The notes under the pieces are model-generated. The model saw nothing but the letters and a program-made list of their open reading frames with translations. It searched no databases and had not been told where the DNA came from. A program made the translations under genes and the position numbers. Positions 1-5,055 of a DNA stretch of 5,055 bases are shown in pieces. How positions within the stretch are numbered: position 1 is the first letter of the stretch; every line of letters begins with the position of its first letter. The DNA is from Rhodoferax sp. (GTDB lineage Bacteria > Pseudomonadota > Gammaproteobacteria > Burkholderiales > Burkholderiaceae_C): assembly GCA_016463455.1 (NCBI GenBank), contig JAEMRG010000158.1, positions 1 through 5,055 on the forward strand, in the 5' to 3' direction.

Positions 1-2345
1 CTTTGGGCGCTGAGTACATGTACGCCACCGACCAGGATGAAAAACGCTGGTGGCAACAAAAGCTCGAAAGCGTGCGCAGCAAACCCAATTTCGATGCCGA
101 AAAGAAAAAGCACATCTTGGGTCGCTTGACTGCCGCAGAAGGTCTAGAGCGTTTTCTGCATACCAAGTATGTGGGCCAGAAGCGCTTTTCGCTTGAAGGC
201 GGAGAGAGCTTTATCGCTGCGATGGACGAACTGATCCAGGCTGCAGGCAGCCAAGGCGTTCAGGAAATCGTGATCGGCATGGCGCACCGGGGGCGCCTGA
301 ATGTACTGGTCAATACCATGGGCAAGCAGCCGAAAGACTTGTTTGCAGAGTTTGACCACACCGCCCCCGAAGAACTGACGGCGGGCGATGTGAAATACCA
401 CCAGGGCTTTAGTTCGGACATGAGCACGCCGGGCGGGCCAGTGCATTTGTCGCTGGCTTTTAACCCCTCGCATTTGGAGATCGTCAACCCCGTGGTGCAA
501 GGCTCGGTGCGTGCGCGCATGGACCGGCGCTCTGACCCTCAGGGCAAGCAAGTGCTGCCCGTGCTGGTGCACGGTGATGCCGCCTTTGGCGGCCAAGGCG
601 TCAACCAGGAAACTCTGGCGCTGGCCCAGACCCGAGGCTACACCACCGGCGGCACGGTGCACATCATCATCAACAACCAAATCGGCTTTACCACCTCCGA
701 CCCGCGCGATATGCGCTCCAGCGCCTTTTGCACCGACATCGTCAAGATGGTGGAAGCGCCGGTATTGCATGTCAATGCCGACGACCCCGAAGCCGTTGTG
801 CTGGCCACACAGTTTGCCTTGGAATACCGCATGAAGTTCCGCAAGGACGTGGTGGTGGACATTATTTGCTTTCGCAAGCTAGGCCATAACGAGCAGGATA
901 CGCCCAGCCTGACGCAGCCCTTGATGTATAAAAAAATTGGTGCGCATCCGGGTACCCGCAAGCTCTTTGCTGACAAGTTGACCGCGCAAGGCCTAGGCGA
1001 GACTTTGGGCGATGACATGGCCAAAGCCTATCGCGCTGCATTAGACGAAGGCCGGCACGCGGCCGATCCTGTCTTGTCCAATTTCAAGACCAAGTTCACC
1101 GTGGACTGGGCCCCGTTTTTGGGTAAAAAGTGGACCGACATCGGCGATACCGCGCTGCCCCTGGGCGAATGGAAGCGCTTGGCTGAACGCCTGACGACGA
1201 TTCCGTCAACCGTGACCCCGCATCAACTCGTGCGTAAGGTCTATGACGACCGCGCCGCCATGGGTCGGGGCGATATTCCGGTCGATTGGGGCATGGGCGA
1301 ACACATGGCGTTTGCATCGCTGGTGGCCAGTGGCTATCCGGTGCGACTTTCCGGTGAAGACAGCGGAAGGGGCACCTTTACCCATCGCCACGCCGTTATC
1401 CATGACCAGAACCGCGAAAAATGGGATGTGGGCACCTATGTGCCTTTACAAAACGTCGCCGATGGGCAAGCCCCGTTTGTGGTGATCGACTCGATTCTTT
1501 CGGAAGAAGCGGTGCTGGGCTTTGAGTACGGCTATGCCTCTAACGACCCCAATACCATGGTGATCTGGGAAGCGCAGTTTGGTGACTTCGCCAATGGCGC
1601 GCAAGTGGTGATCGACCAGTTCATCGCCTCGGGCGAAGTCAAGTGGGGCCGTGTCAACGGCCTGACCTTGATGCTGCCGCACGGCTATGAAGGCCAGGGC
1701 CCAGAACATAGCTCAGCGCGCTTGGAGCGCTTTATGCAGCTCGCGGCGGATACCAATATGCAAATCGTGCAGCCCACCACGGCCAGCCAAATTTTTCATG
1801 TGTTGCGCCGCCAAATGGTGCGCAATGTGCGCAAACCCTTGGTCATCATGACTCCCAAGTCCCTACTGCGCAACAAAGATGCCACCTCTGCCTTGAGCGA
1901 CTTCACCCGTGGCGGCTTCCAGACCGTGATCGGTGAGCTCAAAGAGATCAAGCCCGAAAAGGTCAAGCGTATGGTGGTCTGTTCTGGCAAAGTTTATTAC
2001 GACCTGGTGAAAAAGCGTGAGGAGCGCGGTTCGGATGATGTTGCCATCGTGCGCATCGAACAGCTCTATCCGTTTGCCCACAAGGCTTTTGCCAGCGAGA
2101 TCAAAAAGTACCCGAACGCCACAGAAATCGTCTGGGCTCAGGACGAACCGCAGAACCAGGGCGCGTGGTTTTTTGTGCAGCATTACATCCATGAAAACAT
2201 GTTGGATGGTCAAAAGCTTGGCTATTCCGGCCGTGCTGCTTCGGCCTCGCCGGCAGTGGGCTATTCACACTTGCACCAGGAACAGCAAAAAGCGCTTGTC
2301 GATGGCGCATTCGGCAAGCTCAAAGGCGTGGTGTTGTCCAAGTAA
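1..2345 (+). CDS. sucA: 2-oxoglutarate dehydrogenase E1 component (E1o), 5'-truncated by the window edge
   Basis: This is the thiamine-diphosphate-dependent E1 subunit of the cytoplasmic OGDH complex. It decarboxylates 2-oxoglutarate and succinylates the lipoyl arm of E2 (TCA cycle). The frame is open from the window edge. The TTG at 3-5 is an internal Leu of the conserved LGAEYM segment, not a start. About 780 residues are visible; E. coli SucA has 933, so roughly 165 are missing upstream. Visible motifs, numbered from that Leu: GMAHRGRLN (His95, equivalent to E. coli His260), KYHQGFSSD (His133, equivalent to His298), the ThDP/Mg motif GDAAFGGQG (191-199) with IINNQIGFTT (222-231), FRKLGHNEQD (290-299), then the transketolase-like pyrimidine domain with SGEDSGRGTFTHRH (450-463), EAQFGDFANGAQ (523-534) and LPHGYEGQGPEHSSAR (558-573). 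The C-terminal domain ends with GRAASASPAVGY and HQEQQ, both typical of the family. The stop is TAA at 2343-2345. No frameshift or missing catalytic residue is seen. The symbol odhA is also used. Confidence 0.98.
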   Translation, partial: LGAEYMYATDQDEKRWWQQKLESVRSKPNFDAEKKKHILGRLTAAEGLERFLHTKYVGQKRFSLEGGESFIAAMDELIQAAGSQGVQEIVIGMAHRGRLNVLVNTMGKQPKDLFAEFDHTAPEELTAGDVKYHQGFSSDMSTPGGPVHLSLAFNPSHLEIVNPVVQGSVRARMDRRSDPQGKQVLPVLVHGDAAFGGQGVNQETLALAQTRGYTTGGTVHIIINNQIGFTTSDPRDMRSSAFCTDIVKMVEAPVLHVNADDPEAVVLATQFALEYRMKFRKDVVVDIICFRKLGHNEQDTPSLTQPLMYKKIGAHPGTRKLFADKLTAQGLGETLGDDMAKAYRAALDEGRHAADPVLSNFKTKFTVDWAPFLGKKWTDIGDTALPLGEWKRLAERLTTIPSTVTPHQLVRKVYDDRAAMGRGDIPVDWGMGEHMAFASLVASGYPVRLSGEDSGRGTFTHRHAVIHDQNREKWDVGTYVPLQNVADGQAPFVVIDSILSEEAVLGFEYGYASNDPNTMVIWEAQFGDFANGAQVVIDQFIASGEVKWGRVNGLTLMLPHGYEGQGPEHSSARLERFMQLAADTNMQIVQPTTASQIFHVLRRQMVRNVRKPLVIMTPKSLLRNKDATSALSDFTRGGFQTVIGELKEIKPEKVKRMVVCSGKVYYDLVKKREERGSDDVAIVRIEQLYPFAHKAFASEIKKYPNATEIVWAQDEPQNQGAWFFVQHYIHENMLDGQKLGYSGRAASASPAVGYSHLHQEQQKALVDGAFGKLKGVVLSK

Positions 2346-2372
2346 TACAACACCCCGACACGCAAACTCATT

Positions 2373-2379
2373 GAAAGAA
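2373..2379 (+). promoter_or_regulatory. Ribosome binding site of sucB
   Basis: A purine-rich GAAAGAA lies about 4-6 bases upstream of the ATG at 2384 and is the only Shine-Dalgarno-like element in the 38-base sucA-sucB gap. It is a moderate rather than strong match. The gap shows no hairpin with a T-run and no obvious promoter, so sucA and sucB are most likely co-transcribed. Confidence 0.6.
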
Positions 2380-2383
2380 TCGT

Positions 2384-3622
2384 ATGGCCATCGTTGAAGT
2401 AAAAGTTCCCCAGCTGTCTGAATCCGTGGCAGAAGCCACTATGTTGCAGTGGAAGAAAAAAGTCGGCGACAGTGTCGCCCTAGATGAAATACTGATCGAC
2501 ATCGAGACCGACAAAGTCGTGCTCGAAGTTCCTGCACCTTCGGCCGGCGTCCTAGCTGAAATCTTGGTGGCCGATGGTGGCATGGTCAAGGCCGAACAGT
2601 TGATCGCCCGTATTGACACGGACGGCAAAGTTGCTACTGCGCAGGCATCGGCGCCAGCAGCAGCCGTGCCCACCGCTGCGGCCCCAGCACCAGCGGCCAG
2701 TAAAGCCGATATCTTGATGCCAGCCGCAGCCAAGCTCATGGCAGACAATCAATTAGCTGCGGGCTCGGTAGCGGGCACTGGCAAAGACGGCCGCGTCACC
2801 AAAGGCGACGTGTTGCAGGCCTTGCAAACGCCGTCTGTTGCACCCGTTGCGATCATCCCTACGGGTGTGCCGCAGACCACCTTGCCGCAAGTGTCGGCCC
2901 CGGCCAATGTTGGTCTTGGCGAGCGCCCCGAGCAGCGTGTTCCCATGAGCCGTTTGCGCGCCCGCGTCGCCGAGCGTCTCTTGCAATCGCAAGCCACCAA
3001 CGCGATTCTCACTACCTTCAATGAAATCAACATGGCCCCGGTCATAGAGATGCGCAAGAAGTTCCAGGAACGATTTGAAAAAGAGCACGGCATCAAGCTC
3101 GGCTTCATGAGCTTTTTTGTCAAAGCGGCGGTGCACGCCTTAAAGAAATACCCCGTCCTCAACGCATCGGTGGACGGCAATGACATTGTGTACCACGGCT
3201 ACTTCGATATCGGCATTGCGGTGGGATCGCCGCGTGGCCTGGTAGTGCCGATTTTGCGCAACGCCGACCAAATGAGCTTTCCCGATATCGAGAAAAAAAT
3301 AGCGGAGTTCGGCACTAAGGCGCGCGACGGCAAGCTTGGCATGGACGACATGACCGGCGGCACGTTTTCTATCTCAAATGGCGGCACTTTTGGCTCCATG
3401 CTGTCCACACCCATCATTAACCCGCCGCAATCGGCGATTTTGGGCGTGCATGCCACCAAAGACCGTGCCGTGGTGGAAAACGGCCAGGTGGTCGTTCGCC
3501 CTATGAACTACTTTGCCATGAGCTACGACCACCGAATCATCGACGGGCGCGAAGCGGTGCTGGGCTTGGTGGCCATCAAAGAGGCAATGGAAGATCCTTC
3601 GCGCCTTTTGTTTGACATCTGA
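2384..3622 (+). CDS. sucB: Dihydrolipoyllysine-residue succinyltransferase, E2 component of OGDH
   Basis: This is the E2o core subunit (also called odhB). It accepts the succinyl group from E1o on a lipoyl-lysine and transfers it to CoA, giving succinyl-CoA. Its 412 residues match the usual ~400. Domain order: a single N-terminal lipoyl domain (1-~78) with the lipoylation motif ETDKVVLEVP, modified residue Lys44; an Ala/Pro-rich flexible linker (~86-107); a peripheral-subunit-binding domain (~109-147, MPAAAKLMAD...GTGKDGRVTKGDV); a second linker (~148-183) richer in Pro, Val and Thr; and the catalytic domain (~184-412). The catalytic domain begins RVPMSRLRARVAERLL, continues with TTFNEINM, GFMSFFVKA and NGGTFGSMLSTPIINPPQSA, and carries the active-site motif SYDHRIIDGRE (His383, Asp387). 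The ATG at 2384 gives the family's standard N-terminus and has a fitting ribosome binding site. The binding domain has Ala116 where Geobacillus E2 has a key Arg. The DI C-terminus is normal for E2o (E. coli ends DV). The single lipoyl domain and the TTFNEINM segment favour E2o over pyruvate dehydrogenase E2. Confidence 0.98.
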   Translation: MAIVEVKVPQLSESVAEATMLQWKKKVGDSVALDEILIDIETDKVVLEVPAPSAGVLAEILVADGGMVKAEQLIARIDTDGKVATAQASAPAAAVPTAAAPAPAASKADILMPAAAKLMADNQLAAGSVAGTGKDGRVTKGDVLQALQTPSVAPVAIIPTGVPQTTLPQVSAPANVGLGERPEQRVPMSRLRARVAERLLQSQATNAILTTFNEINMAPVIEMRKKFQERFEKEHGIKLGFMSFFVKAAVHALKKYPVLNASVDGNDIVYHGYFDIGIAVGSPRGLVVPILRNADQMSFPDIEKKIAEFGTKARDGKLGMDDMTGGTFSISNGGTFGSMLSTPIINPPQSAILGVHATKDRAVVENGQVVVRPMNYFAMSYDHRIIDGREAVLGLVAIKEAMEDPSRLLFDI

Positions 3623-3635
3623 ACGGGCGCACACC
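3623..3635 (+). promoter_or_regulatory. sucB-lpdA junction with weak ribosome binding site
   Basis: Only 13 bases (ACGGGCGCACACC) separate the sucB TGA from the lpdA ATG. No clear AGGAGG-like sequence is present here or in the last codons of sucB; GGGCG is the nearest purine-containing stretch. The tight spacing and poor Shine-Dalgarno site suggest, by inference, that lpdA translation depends on ribosomes finishing sucB (translational coupling). Confidence 0.45.
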
Positions 3636-5055
3636 ATGAGCACAGAATTTGACGTCATCGTCATCGGCGCCGGGCCCGGCGGCTATATCGCAGCGATCCG
3701 CGCGGCGCAGTTGGGTTTTAAGGTCGCCTGCATTGACGAATGGAAAAACGCCAAAGGCGGTCCCGCGCCCGGTGGCACTTGCACCAATGTCGGCTGTATT
3801 CCGTCCAAGGCTTTGCTGCAGTCCAGCGAGCACTTTGACCATGCGCTGCACCATTTTGCCGACCACGGAATCAGCGCGACTGGCGTGTCCATGGATGTGC
3901 CGCAAATGCTGGCGCGCAAGGACGCGGTGGTACAGCAAAACAACGATGGTATTTTGTATTTGTTCAAGAAAAACAAAGTCACCTTTTTCCATGGACGCGG
4001 TGCCTTAGCAGCGTCCCAAAACGGAATGCATGCCGTAGAGCTGAGCGGTGAATCGGCGCAAAGGCTGGCAGCCAAGCATGTCATCATTGCCACCGGCTCC
4101 AATGCGCGGGCCATGGCGGGCGTCCCCTTTGACGAAGTCAACATCTTGTCGAACGACGGCGCGCTGCGCCTGGGCGCAGTACCTAAAAAGCTGGCCTTGA
4201 TTGGCTCTGGCGTCATCGGCCTGGAAATGGGCTCGGTCTGGCGCCGTCTGGGCGCGCAGGTCACAATTTTGGAAGGCCTGCCCACATTCTTGGGCGTGGT
4301 GGACCAGCAAATTGCTAAAGAGGCAAAAAAAGCCTTTGACAAACAGGGCTTGCACATCGAACTGGGCGTTCAAGTAGGCGACATCAAGTCTGGCAAAAAA
4401 GGCGTGTCGATTGCCTACACCAACGCGAAAGGCGAGGCGCAAAGCCTGGATGTAGATAAGCTGATTGTCTCCATTGGCCGGGTGCCCAATACCACCGGGC
4501 TCAACGCGCAAGCGGTGGGTCTGGCGCTTGATGAGCGCGGTGCCATCGTGGTGGACGCAGATTGCAAAACCAATGTGCCTGGTATTTGGGCGGTGGGTGA
4601 TGTGGTGCGCGGCCCGATGCTGGCGCACAAAGCCGAAGAAGAGGGCGTAGCCGTGGCCGAGCGCATTGCCGGCCAGCACGGGCATGTCAACTTCAACACC
4701 ATTCCCTGGGTGATTTACACCAGCCCTGAGATCGCCTGGGTGGGTCGTACCGAACAGCAGCTCAAGGCCGACGGCGTGGCCTACAAAGTCGGTACCTTTC
4801 CCTTCCTGGCAAACGGACGCGCTCGTGCACTGGGTGATACCACGGGGATGGTGAAGTTTCTGGCAGATGCCACGACCGATGAAATCTTGGGCGTGCATAT
4901 GGTGGGCCCGCAGGTTTCCGAGTTGATTTCAGAGGCTGTGGTGGCTATGGAATTCAAGGCCAGCGCCGAAGACATTGCGCGCATTTGCCATGCCCATCCC
5001 TCGCTCAGCGAAGCGACCAAGGAAGCCGCCCTGGCCGTGGACAAGCGCACACTGA
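3636..5055 (+). CDS. lpdA: Dihydrolipoyl dehydrogenase (E3), 3' end just cut by the window
   Basis: This is the flavoprotein E3, which reoxidises the dihydrolipoyl arm of SucB and passes electrons through a redox disulfide and FAD to NAD+. The frame shows 473 residues with no stop. Relatives usually run to ~475 and end near DKRTLNF, so only a few codons are probably missing. Visible features: FAD dinucleotide fold GAGPGG (11-16); redox-active pair Cys49/Cys54 in GGTCTNVGCIPSK; ATGS (152-155); NAD-binding fold GSGVIG (190-195) with acidic Glu213 at the end of the following strand; second FAD motif GIWAVGDVVRGPMLAHKA (316-333); and a C-terminal dimerisation domain with the catalytic pair His454/Glu459 in HAHPSLSEA. 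The segment WKNAKGGPAP before the redox motif is longer than in E. coli Lpd, and Thr50 replaces the usual Leu. The ATG at 3636 gives the standard MSTEFDVIVIGAGPGG start, and no alternative in-frame start lies in the gap. Its place directly behind sucA-sucB points to service in OGDH, though E3 can be shared with other 2-oxoacid complexes. Confidence 0.97.
   Translation, partial: MSTEFDVIVIGAGPGGYIAAIRAAQLGFKVACIDEWKNAKGGPAPGGTCTNVGCIPSKALLQSSEHFDHALHHFADHGISATGVSMDVPQMLARKDAVVQQNNDGILYLFKKNKVTFFHGRGALAASQNGMHAVELSGESAQRLAAKHVIIATGSNARAMAGVPFDEVNILSNDGALRLGAVPKKLALIGSGVIGLEMGSVWRRLGAQVTILEGLPTFLGVVDQQIAKEAKKAFDKQGLHIELGVQVGDIKSGKKGVSIAYTNAKGEAQSLDVDKLIVSIGRVPNTTGLNAQAVGLALDERGAIVVDADCKTNVPGIWAVGDVVRGPMLAHKAEEEGVAVAERIAGQHGHVNFNTIPWVIYTSPEIAWVGRTEQQLKADGVAYKVGTFPFLANGRARALGDTTGMVKFLADATTDEILGVHMVGPQVSELISEAVVAMEFKASAEDIARICHAHPSLSEATKEAALAVDKRTL

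Noticed and set aside
3..5. TTG as a start codon for sucA
   Set aside because: The residue is the Leu of the internal LGAEYM segment conserved in E1o proteins. The frame runs off the window edge, so the gene is cut by the window and not naturally short.
144..770. Antisense open frame (208 codons) opposite sucA
   Set aside because: It is a composition shadow of the sucA coding strand, with no recognisable domain and full overlap with the conserved ThDP-binding region of E1o.
2640..2706. GC-rich, repeat-like Ala/Pro-coding tract in sucB
   Set aside because: It encodes the flexible linker between the lipoyl and subunit-binding domains, which is normally Ala/Pro-rich in E2 proteins. The codons are mixed and there is no exact tandem repeat unit.
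4325..4331. Run of seven A in lpdA (frame GCA AAA AAA GCC), a possible -1 slippery heptamer
   Set aside because: A -1 slip here would read AGC CTT TGA and stop at once, cutting E3 off inside its NAD domain. I saw no clear stimulatory stem-loop or upstream Shine-Dalgarno. Similar A-runs at about 930-936 and 3293-3299 simply encode Lys-Lys-Ile.
4005..4898. Long antisense open frame (297 codons) opposite lpdA
   Set aside because: It lies wholly within a clearly functional E3 gene. Its translation resembles no family I know and has low-complexity His/Arg/Gly-rich composition. Long antisense frames are expected opposite GC-rich genes.
5052..5055. Missing stop codon of lpdA as a sign of a fusion or readthrough
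   Set aside because: The frame reaches DKRTL at the last base, which is where E3 relatives are within a few residues of their end. The window boundary explains it.

Overview
This window is a compact, single-strand piece of core metabolism: the 2-oxoglutarate dehydrogenase (OGDH) operon in the order sucA (E1o), sucB/odhB (E2o), lpdA (E3). All three genes are on the + strand. Gene order, a dedicated E3 gene as the third cistron, moderately high GC with G/C-rich third codon positions, and sequence details such as the E3 segment WKNAKGGPAPGGTCTNVGC suggest a beta-proteobacterium of the order Burkholderiales. A Comamonadaceae-like organism is my best guess. That placement comes from remembered family sequences, not from a search.

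Layout: positions 1-2345 hold the C-terminal ~780 residues of sucA, whose N-terminus (roughly 165 residues by comparison with E. coli SucA) lies upstream of the window. A 38-base gap (2346-2383) carries a modest purine-rich ribosome binding site. sucB is complete at 2384-3622 (412 aa). After a 13-base gap (3623-3635), lpdA starts at 3636 and stays open to the last base. It shows 473 residues and probably lacks only the final few residues and the stop codon. No gene-free stretch exceeds 38 bases. I see no promoter, terminator, RNA gene, mobile element, CRISPR array or notable repeat.

The three proteins form one machine. SucA decarboxylates 2-oxoglutarate with thiamine diphosphate. SucB carries the succinyl group on its lipoyl arm and transfers it to CoA. 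LpdA reoxidises the dihydrolipoyl arm with FAD and NAD+. All catalytic motifs I checked are intact and no reading frame is broken.

I found no evidence of a new biological system here. The observations most worth a second look are small. The E2 peripheral-subunit-binding domain has Ala where a well-known E1/E3-contacting Arg is found in other E2 proteins, and the E3 redox motif has Thr between the cysteines where Leu is usual. Both are probably lineage features.
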